From positions 1 through 42,744 of the IMG/VR virus record IMGVR_UViG_3300031621_000009: a stretch of DNA of 42,744 bases, one strand, 5' to 3'. Below the pieces are notes generated by a model. The model saw only the letters and a list, made by a program, of their open reading frames with translations. It was not told the DNA's origin and did no database searches. Positions 35,549 through 42,674 of this stretch are shown here, in pieces. Position 1 is the stretch's first letter. Every line of letters starts with the position of its first letter. The position numbers were made by a program, and so were the translations under genes. The DNA comes from a virus.

Positions 35549-35746
35549 GTGAAAACATTTAAAGATTTACGGGAAGCGAAAGATACCGTCGTCTTCAAGA
35601 AGAAGATGTCAGGTTACCCTGTAGTTATCACAAAAACTGCCAAGGGATTTCACCTATCTATTGATGGGGATTCTGTGGACACGTTTAAGTCTCAGAAAGA
35701 AGCGGAATCAACCGCGAAACAAGTCCTCAAAGACTTAGGAAAATAA
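35549..35746 (+). CDS. Small basic protein at the gp68 position
   Basis: 65 residues with a GTG start preceded by a GAGGA ribosome-binding site. It is basic (MKTFKDLREAKDTVVFKKK, then SGYPVVITKTAKGFHLSIDG and a C-terminal helix AESTAKQVLKDLGK). In T4 the gene between 67 and 21 is 68, a prohead core protein of 141 residues. This one has the same position but less than half that length and I cannot show sequence kinship. It probably belongs to the prohead core; it could also be a small marine-specific protein. One base separates it from gene 21. Confidence 0.65.
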   Translation: MKTFKDLREAKDTVVFKKKMSGYPVVITKTAKGFHLSIDGDSVDTFKSQKEAESTAKQVLKDLGK

Positions 35747-35747
35747 A

Positions 35748-36407
35748 ATGAAACTGATTAGCGAATACGTAGAACACGATGTACAATGCATTGTAGAGGC
35801 TAAAGATAATGGTGAGAAGAATTACATTATCGAAGGTGTATTTGCACAAGCAGATAAAAAGAATCGTAACGGACGTGTTTACCCGAAAGCCATTATGGAA
35901 CGAGCGGTAACCAAGTACGTTGATGAACAGGTTAGCAAGAAGAGGGCGGTCGGTGAGTTAAATCATCCGGAAGGCCCAACTGTTAACTTGGATAAAGTTT
36001 CGCATCTCATCACTGATCTCCGTTTGGAAGGAATTGATGTGGTCGGAAAGGCACAAATATTAGATACCCCTATGGGTAAGATCGTAAAAGGTCTACTTGA
36101 GGGCGGTGTTCAATTAGGTGTGTCAACTCGTGGTATGGGAAGTCTTGAGCAAAAGAATGGCGTCATGTACGTCAAAGATGACTTTATTCTGAATACGGTA
36201 GACATTGTACAAGATCCAAGCGCCCCTGAAGCTTTTGTTAATGGGATAATGGAAGGCGTAGACTGGATCTGGAATAACGGCATCTTACAACCTCAAGTCA
36301 TTGAAGAGATAGAGACTGAAATCAAGCAAACTCCGATTGCGCATCTTCCAGAAGTGCAGATTCGGGAATTCAAGAATTTCCTCTCGTTAATCAAATCTAA
36401 ACTATAA
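35748..36407 (+). CDS. 21: gp21-like prohead protease
   Basis: 219 residues (T4 gp21 has 212). RAVGELNHPEGPTVNLDKVSH carries the catalytic His (H73), GVQLGVSTRGMGS the nucleophile Ser (S126), and VDIVQDPSAPEAFV Asp residues (D152, D156) near the usual third position. This is the S77 herpesvirus-assemblin-like maturation protease. After prohead assembly it cuts gp22, gp67 and gp23, generally after Glu in (L/I)-x-E motifs. All catalytic positions look intact. Confidence 0.95.
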   Translation: MKLISEYVEHDVQCIVEAKDNGEKNYIIEGVFAQADKKNRNGRVYPKAIMERAVTKYVDEQVSKKRAVGELNHPEGPTVNLDKVSHLITDLRLEGIDVVGKAQILDTPMGKIVKGLLEGGVQLGVSTRGMGSLEQKNGVMYVKDDFILNTVDIVQDPSAPEAFVNGIMEGVDWIWNNGILQPQVIEEIETEIKQTPIAHLPEVQIREFKNFLSLIKSKL

Positions 36408-36417
36408 GGAGTCATCT

Positions 36418-37464
36418 ATGACTGATCTTAATAAACAAGTCGAAGCTGAACTTCACGAATCTGATATTAACGAAATCGTGGAGGAAACTCTCGAAGAAGC
36501 ACAAGCTCCTGCATCTAAAGGTGTATCGACCGACGGCCAGGAAGTTTCTGAGCCAGAGTCAATCGCATCTGTAGACAAAGCAGCCGACGCAACTTCTAAG
36601 GCTTCATTACCAAAAACTAAGGCAGGTATGATCAATGCGATGTACCAGTCCTTAAATAAAATGAAAAAGGGCGACCTCACGGCAGCCTATTCGAAGATGA
36701 TGGAAGGTATTGACCTAGAAGACGTTATTGCGGAAGAGGCTAACACTCAGTCTGAACTTGCAGCAATCGTTGACGGTGAAGCAACTCTGTCAGAAGAGTT
36801 CAAAGAAAAGACATCTTTAATTTTTGAAGCAGCTGTTAAAACTAAGCTGTCCGAAGAAGTTACTCGTCTTGAAGAGCAGTACACCGAAGAACTTGCAGAA
36901 GAAGTTAATTCGATTAAAACTGACCTAGTCGGTAAAGTCGATTCTTACCTAAACTACGTTGTTGAATCTTGGATGGAAGATAACAAGTTAGCGATCCACT
37001 CCGGTCTTCGTACCGAAATCGCTGAAGGGTTTATGGAAAAAATGAAAGACGTGTTTACAGAGTCTTACATTGATGTTCCAGAGTCTAAGGTAGACCTAGT
37101 TGATGAATTAGCATTACAAGTAGAAGAGTTAGAAGAAAAACTAAACTCAACTACAGGTGACGCGATTCAACTTGCTGAAGAACTAGAATCTTACAAGCGT
37201 GATTCAATCATTGCTGAAGCTTCTCGTGGACTAGCAGACACACAAGCGGAAAAGTTAAATGGACTATTACAAACAGTTGAATTTGAAAGTGAAGAATCAT
37301 TCACCGCCAAAGTAACTACTGTTAAAGAGTCATACTTTTCAAAAGAAATCCCTGAGCAACTCGAAGAATCTGCAGCCGTCACAGACGAAGCTGAAGAAGA
37401 AATCGAAGTATCTTCCTCTATGGAAGGGTACATCTCTGCTCTAAGAAAAACCTCTAAGAAATAA
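36418..37464 (+). CDS. 22: gp22-like prohead scaffold protein
   Basis: 348 residues with an AAGGAG ribosome-binding site. The protein is long, helical and very rich in Glu, Lys, Ala and Ser; T4 gp22 has 269. Residues ~65-95 (KTKAGMINAMYQSLNKMKKGDLTAAY) match the conserved core of marine gp22 proteins. Residues ~125-270 are predicted coiled coil (VTRLEEQYTEELAEEV, LVDELALQVEELEEKL). Several (L/I)-x-E sites are candidate gp21 cleavage points. It lies between the protease and the major capsid protein, the T4 order. Confidence 0.92.
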   Translation: MTDLNKQVEAELHESDINEIVEETLEEAQAPASKGVSTDGQEVSEPESIASVDKAADATSKASLPKTKAGMINAMYQSLNKMKKGDLTAAYSKMMEGIDLEDVIAEEANTQSELAAIVDGEATLSEEFKEKTSLIFEAAVKTKLSEEVTRLEEQYTEELAEEVNSIKTDLVGKVDSYLNYVVESWMEDNKLAIHSGLRTEIAEGFMEKMKDVFTESYIDVPESKVDLVDELALQVEELEEKLNSTTGDAIQLAEELESYKRDSIIAEASRGLADTQAEKLNGLLQTVEFESEESFTAKVTTVKESYFSKEIPEQLEESAAVTDEAEEEIEVSSSMEGYISALRKTSKK

Positions 37465-37475
37465 GGAATAATAAA

Positions 37476-38777
37476 ATGAACAAATCATTTGATCAATTGA
37501 TCGAAAAATGGTCACCAGTTCTTAATGAAGAGTCTGCTGGCAAAATTACTGACTATCAGCGTAAAGCTGTAACAGCTCAAGTACTAGAAAACCAAGAACG
37601 TGCACTTATGGAAGAGCGTTCAGCTTCACAAGGTTTCTTAACTGAAACTGCAACAAACGCAACTGGTTCTGGCGTTAACAATTGGGATCCAGTTTTGATC
37701 TCTCTAGTCCGTCGTTCAATGCCTAACCTAATGGCATATGACGTATGTGGCGTTCAGCCAATGTCAGGCCCAACTGGTCTCATCTTCGCGATGAAGTCAC
37801 GTTACACTGCACAAGACGGTACTGAAGCACTATTCAACGAAGCAGACTCTGCATTCTCTGGATCAGCTTCAAGCACACAATCTGGCGATTCGTCAGGTCT
37901 TTCTGGTTTTGACGCAGCAGCACAAACTGGTCGTTCTACAGATGCAGCCGGTCGCCCAATGGGTACTTCTGTTGCTGAATCTCTAGGAAATACTGGCCCA
38001 GCATTCGCAGAAATGGGTTTCTCAATCGAGAAGCAATCTGTTGTTGCTAAGTCACGTGCTCTTAAAGCAGAATACTCTCTAGAACTAGCACAAGATCTTA
38101 AAGCAATCCACGGTCTTGACGCTGAAACTGAACTTGCTAACATTCTTTCTACTGAGATCCTTGCGGAAATCAATAGAGAAGTTATCCGTACAATTAACAC
38201 TCAAGCAGTGTTAGGTGCACAACAAGCTTCAGTAGCACAAAATGGTGTATTCGACCTAACTACAGACGCAGACGGACGTTGGTCAGCAGAGAAGTTTAAA
38301 GGTCTAGTAATTCAATTAGATCGTGAAGCAAACCAGATCGCTAAGACAACTCGTCGTGGTAAGGGTAACATCGTTATCTGTTCTTCTGACGTTGCTACTG
38401 CTCTTGCTGCTTCTGGACAACTTGACTTCCAAGTTGGCGCTGGTCTACAGATCGACGACACTGGTAATACTTTTGCTGGTACTCTAAATGGTAAGATGAA
38501 AGTTTACATCGATCCATACGCGACTACTGACTATGTTACAGTTGGTTATAAAGGCACTAACGCTTATGACGCAGGTGTTTTCTACTGCCCATACGTGCCA
38601 TTACAAATGGTTAAAGCAGTTGGCGAGAATGATTTCCAACCACGTATCGGGTTCAAAACTCGTTACGGAATGGCTTCTAACCCATTCGTATCTCCAGCTG
38701 GCGAGCAGAACATTGCCGCTACTGCCGGAATCAACACGTACTACCGTATCTTCCGCGTCGACAACATCATGTCGTAA
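37476..38777 (+). CDS. 23: gp23-like major capsid protein
   Basis: 433 residues (T4 gp23 has 521). The segments SLVRRSMPNLMAYDVCGVQP, MSGPTGLIFAMKSRYT, EMGFSIEKQSVVAKSRALKAEYS and ELAQDLKAIHGLDAE are unmistakable T4-like capsid signatures. FLTE at residues 54-57 lines up with the T4 FLTE site after which gp21 removes the N-terminal propeptide, here leaving a mature protein of about 376 residues. It forms the hexamers of the head. There is no gp24 vertex gene after it, so gp23 or another protein probably fills the vertices. A UUCG terminator follows. Confidence 0.98.
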   Translation: MNKSFDQLIEKWSPVLNEESAGKITDYQRKAVTAQVLENQERALMEERSASQGFLTETATNATGSGVNNWDPVLISLVRRSMPNLMAYDVCGVQPMSGPTGLIFAMKSRYTAQDGTEALFNEADSAFSGSASSTQSGDSSGLSGFDAAAQTGRSTDAAGRPMGTSVAESLGNTGPAFAEMGFSIEKQSVVAKSRALKAEYSLELAQDLKAIHGLDAETELANILSTEILAEINREVIRTINTQAVLGAQQASVAQNGVFDLTTDADGRWSAEKFKGLVIQLDREANQIAKTTRRGKGNIVICSSDVATALAASGQLDFQVGAGLQIDDTGNTFAGTLNGKMKVYIDPYATTDYVTVGYKGTNAYDAGVFYCPYVPLQMVKAVGENDFQPRIGFKTRYGMASNPFVSPAGEQNIAATAGINTYYRIFRVDNIMS

Positions 38778-38819
38778 GCGAAAGTTTACAAAAAATAGAA
38801 CTAGTTCACTAGTCGTTTT

Positions 38820-38846
38820 AAGGGAGTCTTCGGACTCCCTTTTTTT
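38820..38846 (+). terminator. Rho-independent terminator with UUCG tetraloop after gene 23
   Basis: AAGGGAGTC and GACTCCCTT pair perfectly around TTCG and run into T residues. A smaller hairpin, ACTAG-TTCA-CTAGT, lies just before it at 38800-38813. Confidence 0.95.
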
Positions 38847-38880
38847 ATGTGTTAAATAATGCATATATATGAGGGTATCA

Positions 38881-38921
38881 AATAATAAGGAAAGTAATTG
38901 CCAAGGATGGCGCTTATTATT
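38881..38921 (+). other. Inverted repeat upstream of a late promoter
   Basis: AATAATAAG (38881-38889) is the exact reverse complement of CTTATTATT (38913-38921), and between them GCCA-AGGA-TGGC forms a second small stem. It sits between the gene 23 terminator and a late promoter. It could fold as RNA in read-through transcripts or bind a protein as DNA. Confidence 0.4.
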
Positions 38922-38922
38922 A

Positions 38923-38930
38923 TATAAATA
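38923..38930 (+). promoter_or_regulatory. T4-type late promoter (TATAAATA)
   Basis: Exact TATAAATA 23 bases before the ATG of the tail-tube-like gene; with a start about a dozen bases downstream, the leader would be very short. Confidence 0.75.
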
Positions 38931-38953
38931 TATGGTATACTAGAGGGTATCTC

Positions 38954-39418
38954 ATGGCACTTACAGAAAATAAAAACTTCTTACAACCTACCGGATTTCG
39001 TGTAATCATTGAACGCGAGCACTACGGTAACCTAGAGTTTTTTGCTCAGTCTGTTCAGCATCCAGGCACAAATGTATCTGCTGTTGAAGTTGCGGTTCCC
39101 CGAATTACAGGACTTCCTGTTCCAGGCGATACCGTAGCCTATGGAGAACTTACTCTTAACCTAATTCTAGATGAAGATTTAACTTCATATAAAGAAGTTC
39201 AAAAGTGGATGATGGATTCTGTGTATAAAAAAGAATCAGCATACCATGATATTAAAGTCATAGTCCTTACCAGTCACAATAACTTTTGTGCACAAATTCA
39301 ATATAAGAACTGCATTCCTACATCGTTAGGTTCTATAGAGTTCATCTCCACTACAGGTGATGTTCAATATGTGAATTTTGATGTTAGCTTTAGATTTAGT
39401 GAATTCATTCTGTCATGA
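38954..39418 (+). CDS. Tail-tube-like (gp19 superfamily) structural protein
   Basis: 154 residues. NFLQPTGFRVIIEREHYGNLEFFAQSV, then PRITGLPVPGDTVAYGELTLNLILDEDL and YKEVQKWM, follow the layout of the T4 gp19/gp48/gp54 tube-fold family: an N-terminal strand pair, a 'PG' loop, 'GDxxxxGxLTxxxxxDED' and a helix with a Trp. The end (VNFDVSFRFSEFIL) is the closing strand. It differs clearly from the main gp19 encoded at 33133. It may be a tube initiator, a tube-baseplate junction protein or another tube paralogue; the sequence alone does not decide. Its stop overlaps the ATG of the next gene (ATGA). Confidence 0.7.
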   Translation: MALTENKNFLQPTGFRVIIEREHYGNLEFFAQSVQHPGTNVSAVEVAVPRITGLPVPGDTVAYGELTLNLILDEDLTSYKEVQKWMMDSVYKKESAYHDIKVIVLTSHNNFCAQIQYKNCIPTSLGSIEFISTTGDVQYVNFDVSFRFSEFILS

Positions 39419-40059
39419 GCCTAAAAAAGTTTCCGATTAAGAATGCAGTAGTTCTGAGCATTCTTGAAGATTTCAGATATACTTATCGTGAGTTATATCA
39501 ACCAGAGAACACTAACAACTGTTTGTTCCCCGAAATGAAAGGTATGGCGGATCACTACACTGGTGAAGATGAAATGTGGCGTATCATTGACATGGGAGAA
39601 GAGCATGACGGTGCAGCATCAAACTCTGTATGTTATGCAATCAAACCAGATCACTATAACGGTACCCACCCAGAAGAGTACTCGAAGACGTGGATTAACC
39701 TAAACACCAGCCTGACCGAAGAGTTGGGTGTCCAACACAGTGCTCTCTCTACTCTATATCCACCCCAAGGGTTTATTGGTTGGCACAATAACGCAAATGC
39801 CTCTGCGTATAATATAATATTCACTTGGTCAGAACACGGTGAAGGATGGTTCAAGTATGTTGACCCCAAGACTCAAGAGGTCATAACAATCCAAGATGAG
39901 AAGGGTTGGAACTTGAAGGCAGGACATTTCGGTACATACGGTTCGGGTGATGTAGTTTACCATTCTGCAAAGACAGATTGCTATAGGATGACCTTGAGTT
40001 ACGTGCTAGGGCATGACGAAGATTATTGGAAAGATTGTATTGACTTTATAACCAGTTAG
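39415..40059 (+). CDS. 2OG-Fe(II) oxygenase-like protein, second paralogue (HxN)
   Basis: 214 residues, overlapping the preceding stop by four bases. The C-terminal half closely resembles the protein at 13089-13796: YPPQGFIGWHNNANASAYNI, GEGWFKYVDPKTQEVI and VYHSAKTDCYRMTLSYV. H124, N126 and H183 would form the metal site and R191, eight residues after the second His, the 2-oxoglutarate site. Again Asn replaces the usual Asp. Shared replacement in both copies argues that it is a functional feature and not decay. The N-terminal ~90 residues differ from the first paralogue, so the two probably act on different partners. Coupling to a tail-tube-like gene suggests a virion protein target, but this is inference. 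Confidence 0.65.
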   Translation: MSLKKFPIKNAVVLSILEDFRYTYRELYQPENTNNCLFPEMKGMADHYTGEDEMWRIIDMGEEHDGAASNSVCYAIKPDHYNGTHPEEYSKTWINLNTSLTEELGVQHSALSTLYPPQGFIGWHNNANASAYNIIFTWSEHGEGWFKYVDPKTQEVITIQDEKGWNLKAGHFGTYGSGDVVYHSAKTDCYRMTLSYVLGHDEDYWKDCIDFITS

Positions 40060-40068
40060 TGTTATACT
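40040..40068 (+). promoter_or_regulatory. sigma70-like promoter for uvsY
   Basis: TTGACT, a 17-base spacer and TATACT, each one base off consensus, ending 28 bases before the uvsY ATG. The -35 lies in the end of the oxygenase-like gene. It fits early or middle expression of the recombination genes by host polymerase, in contrast to the late octamers upstream. Confidence 0.65.
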
Positions 40069-40096
40069 AAATAACATTACATGAAAAGGTTTATAT

Positions 40097-40543
40097 ATGA
40101 TTGATTTAGAATCCATTCTTACTGAGTGGCAGAAAGACTGTGAGATATCACAACACCAACTGGACGAAGTCTCCCGACAGACTCCATCACTACATGCAAA
40201 ATATTTGCAGCATTTGGCGTTCGCCAAGTTACAATTCAAACGTTCTGAAAATAAACAGAAGACGTTGCTCAAACAAAAGTTCTTGTACTACAACGGAAAG
40301 ATGTCTCAAGAAGATCTCTTAGAGTCTGGCTGGGATTTAGATCCATTGAATGGTCTTCGTATGCTCAAAGGGGAACTCGAATATTATTACGATGCTGATC
40401 CTGAGATTCAGAAGTCTGAGGAAAGACTTATGTATTACAAAACTCTTATAGAAACCCTAACTAATATCGTCGATACTCTCAAGTGGAGACACCAGACGAT
40501 TTCCAATATGATCAAATGGCGCCAGTTCGAAGCAGGTGGTTAA
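40097..40543 (+). CDS. uvsY: UvsY-like recombination mediator
   Basis: 148 residues (T4 UvsY has 137). A helical protein with the family layout: MIDLESILTEWQKDCEIS, then KLQFKRSENKQKTLLKQKFLYYNGKMS and the C-terminal TLKWRHQTISNMIKWRQFEAGG, which matches the 'I..I.DMRAFEAGK' end of T4 UvsY. It loads UvsX recombinase on gp32-coated single strands. It is followed by uvsW, a pairing seen in T4 and marine relatives. An AAAGG ribosome-binding site lies upstream. Confidence 0.92.
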   Translation: MIDLESILTEWQKDCEISQHQLDEVSRQTPSLHAKYLQHLAFAKLQFKRSENKQKTLLKQKFLYYNGKMSQEDLLESGWDLDPLNGLRMLKGELEYYYDADPEIQKSEERLMYYKTLIETLTNIVDTLKWRHQTISNMIKWRQFEAGG

Positions 40544-40549
40544 GTATCA

Positions 40550-40557
40550 TATAAGTA
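40550..40557 (+). promoter_or_regulatory. Variant late promoter (TATAAGTA) before the uvsW pair
   Basis: One mismatch to the late octamer, the same variant as upstream of gene 20, 31 bases before the ATG of the 50-residue ORF. It could give late expression of uvsW, as in T4. Confidence 0.35.
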
Positions 40558-40588
40558 TATTCACAAAGTATGAAAGGATAGTCTTGAA

Positions 40589-40741
40589 ATGTATGATACA
40601 GAAGACCTACAGAGGGCAGAGCAACTGCACCACCTAGGACATAAACTAGAAATTGATATTATTGATTTAGCAAAAATTATTTATGAGCATAGACAACAAA
40701 ATTCGAATCAGGATGTTGAACCACAGTTACTTCGCGGTTGA
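40589..40741 (+). CDS. Small 50-residue ORF between uvsY and uvsW
   Basis: Starts at an ATG 10 bases after an AAAGGAT ribosome-binding site and ends inside uvsW, overlapping its start by 59 bases. The peptide is His/Gln-rich and helical (LQRAEQLHHLGHKLEIDIIDLAKIIYEH). uvsW itself has no visible ribosome-binding site at 40683, so this ORF may exist to couple its translation. T4 also has small ORFs in this place (uvsY.-1, uvsY.-2); kinship cannot be shown here. Confidence 0.5.
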   Translation: MYDTEDLQRAEQLHHLGHKLEIDIIDLAKIIYEHRQQNSNQDVEPQLLRG

Positions 40742-42209
40742 AGCACACCCTGCACAAGAGAATGAGTTAAGAGAGTATTTTTCGTTTTTTGTTCCGGGCT
40801 ATAAATTTATGCCTGCGTTCAAGTCTCGTCATTGGGACGGCAAAGTAAAACTCTACAACATGGTTACTAAACAAATGAACGTAGGGTTGTATCAGCAACT
40901 ACGTCGTTTTTGTGCAGATCGATTTTACCAGTTGGAAATACTTGAGCATGAATATTATGGTGTACCATCGTTTAAGGATGATATTGACCATCCTGCTCTT
41001 ATTGACTTTATAGCTGCTTTAGATGCTCCATTCAAACCTAGAGACTACCAGTACAAAGCAATTGCGCATGGAGTAGAGAATCAGAGATGTGTTCTTCTTA
41101 GTCCTACAGGCAGTGGTAAGTCCTTTATCATATACAATCTTCTCCGGTATTGCTATGAAGTGACCGAAGGAAAGATTCTGGTCATAGTACCAACCACGTC
41201 TCTAGTTGAACAGATGTATAAAGACTTCGCTGATTATGGCTATGATGTGGATGAGTTCTGCCACAAGATCTATTCTGGTAAGGAGAAGGTTACTGATAAG
41301 AGAGTTATTATCTCTACATGGCAGTCGATCTATAAGTTTGGTAAGGAATGGTTCGAACAGTTTAACACTGTCTTTGGTGATGAAGTACATCTTTTCAAAG
41401 CAAAGTCTCTGTCTACTATGATGGACAAGTGTGGTGAAGCAAGATATCGTTTTGGTCTTACAGGGACGCTTGACGGCACTGAAACTAATAAGTTAGTACT
41501 AGAAGGTTTATTCGGGCCTGTGTTTACGGTGACTAGAACCGTAGAATTGCAAAAGAATAAACAACTAGCAGAGTTGGACATATCAATTCTGCTGTTAAGG
41601 TATCATAGTGATATCTGTAATATGATGAAAGACAAGAACTATCAAGAAGAACTTGATTATATTGTCACATATGAACCACGTAATAAGTTTATAAGTAAGA
41701 TTGCATTAGATCAAACAGGTAATACTTTAGTTATGTTTCAGTTTGTTGAGAAGCATGGTAAGGTATTATATGAAATGATTAAGTCTATGGCAGCAGATGG
41801 TCGTAAAGTGTTTTATGTTTCTGGTGAAGTAGATGTTACTGATCGCGAACAAATACGAGGTATTGTAGAAAAAGAAAATGACTCAATTATTGTTGCCTCT
41901 CTTGGCACTTTCAGCACTGGCATCAACATCCGCAACTTGCATAATATTGTATTTGCGACTCCATCCAAGTCTCAGGTCAAAGTCTTGCAGTCAGTTGGCC
42001 GTGGTCTCCGCCAGTCTGATGATGGTAGGACTACTAAGCTTATTGATATCGCTGACGATCTCCATGTCAACGGTCATAAGAATTTTACACTGAAACATAG
42101 CGCCGAAAGGATTAAGATATATACTAAGGAAGGATTTGCTTATAAAGTGTATCCTATTGACTTAAAACCTACAAGGATAGAGAATGATGACGAAGAGTTC
42201 TTCAGCTAG
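40683..42209 (+). CDS. uvsW: UvsW-like DNA/RNA helicase
   Basis: 508 residues, close to T4 UvsW. The N-terminal ~90 residues are the UvsW-specific domain (LREYFSFFVPGYKFMPAFKSRHWDG). The superfamily 2 motor has Walker A SPTGSGKS at residues 140-147, DEVH at 233-236, the TGTL motif near 260, and C-terminal motifs VASLGTFSTGIN and QSVGRGLRQ. It unwinds branched DNA and R-loops and helps T4 move from origin- to recombination-dependent replication. All motor motifs are intact. Its end overlaps the next gene by 26 bases. Confidence 0.95.
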   Translation: MSIDNKIRIRMLNHSYFAVEAHPAQENELREYFSFFVPGYKFMPAFKSRHWDGKVKLYNMVTKQMNVGLYQQLRRFCADRFYQLEILEHEYYGVPSFKDDIDHPALIDFIAALDAPFKPRDYQYKAIAHGVENQRCVLLSPTGSGKSFIIYNLLRYCYEVTEGKILVIVPTTSLVEQMYKDFADYGYDVDEFCHKIYSGKEKVTDKRVIISTWQSIYKFGKEWFEQFNTVFGDEVHLFKAKSLSTMMDKCGEARYRFGLTGTLDGTETNKLVLEGLFGPVFTVTRTVELQKNKQLAELDISILLLRYHSDICNMMKDKNYQEELDYIVTYEPRNKFISKIALDQTGNTLVMFQFVEKHGKVLYEMIKSMAADGRKVFYVSGEVDVTDREQIRGIVEKENDSIIVASLGTFSTGINIRNLHNIVFATPSKSQVKVLQSVGRGLRQSDDGRTTKLIDIADDLHVNGHKNFTLKHSAERIKIYTKEGFAYKVYPIDLKPTRIENDDEEFFS

Positions 42210-42606
42210 ACATTTGAAGTTAGTTACAGGTGAAGAAATCATCTGTGAAGTTTTAGACGAATCTCCAGATTCTATAGTCGTTAATAATGCTATGGCTTTA
42301 ACTCAAAACACAATGAAAACTGGTGAGAAGTTTTTTACCTTTAAAACTTATATGATTTATCAGGATACTCCTATGAATTGTATTCTTGTTTTTACTGATA
42401 AGATTATGTCTTTAGCCATTCCTACTCAAGAGATGGTTACCCAGTATGATAGAGCTTTGGTTGAGATGGCTCATTACATAGAAGAATCATTGGATGATGA
42501 CATGGAAGATGATCTATCTTTAAATGAATTTTTAGATGAAATGAAGAAAGAGTCTAAGAGCAAAGAGATGTTAGATTCTGATACTGATGGAATGTTAATG
42601 AACTAA
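42184..42606 (+). CDS. Acidic protein with possible Sm-like N-terminal domain
   Basis: 140 residues; two adjacent ATG codons (42184, 42187) lie inside the end of uvsW. Residues ~9-75 (LKLVTGEEIICEVLDESPDSIVVNNAMAL, then FKTYMIYQDTPMNCILVFTDKI) have the strand order and the 'G..I...V' turn of Sm/LSm-like barrels seen in small proteins of marine T4-like phages. The last ~50 residues are very acidic (EESLDDDMEDDLSLNEFLDEM). Function is unknown; RNA or polymerase binding would be a guess. Overlap with uvsW suggests co-expression. Confidence 0.65.
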   Translation: MMTKSSSARHLKLVTGEEIICEVLDESPDSIVVNNAMALTQNTMKTGEKFFTFKTYMIYQDTPMNCILVFTDKIMSLAIPTQEMVTQYDRALVEMAHYIEESLDDDMEDDLSLNEFLDEMKKESKSKEMLDSDTDGMLMN

Positions 42607-42639
42607 TTTTTATATTCTCCCCTCTGGGACTAGAAAGAT

Positions 42640-42668
42640 ATTATACACTAAAAAAACAGAACTGTCAA
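42640..42668 (-). promoter_or_regulatory. Perfect-consensus sigma70 promoter on the minus strand
   Basis: Read on the minus strand: TTGACA (42668-42663), a 17-base spacer, TATAAT (42645-42640). Transcription would start near 42633 and run left, antisense to the acidic-protein gene and uvsW. No leftward ORF over 60 codons occurs in the following kilobase. Confidence 0.65.
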
Positions 42669-42674
42669 GGGCAA

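Noticed and set aside
42607-42632. Possible terminator after the acidic-protein gene
   Set aside because: Only a three- or four-base stem (TCCC/GGGA) with no T run; not enough to call.
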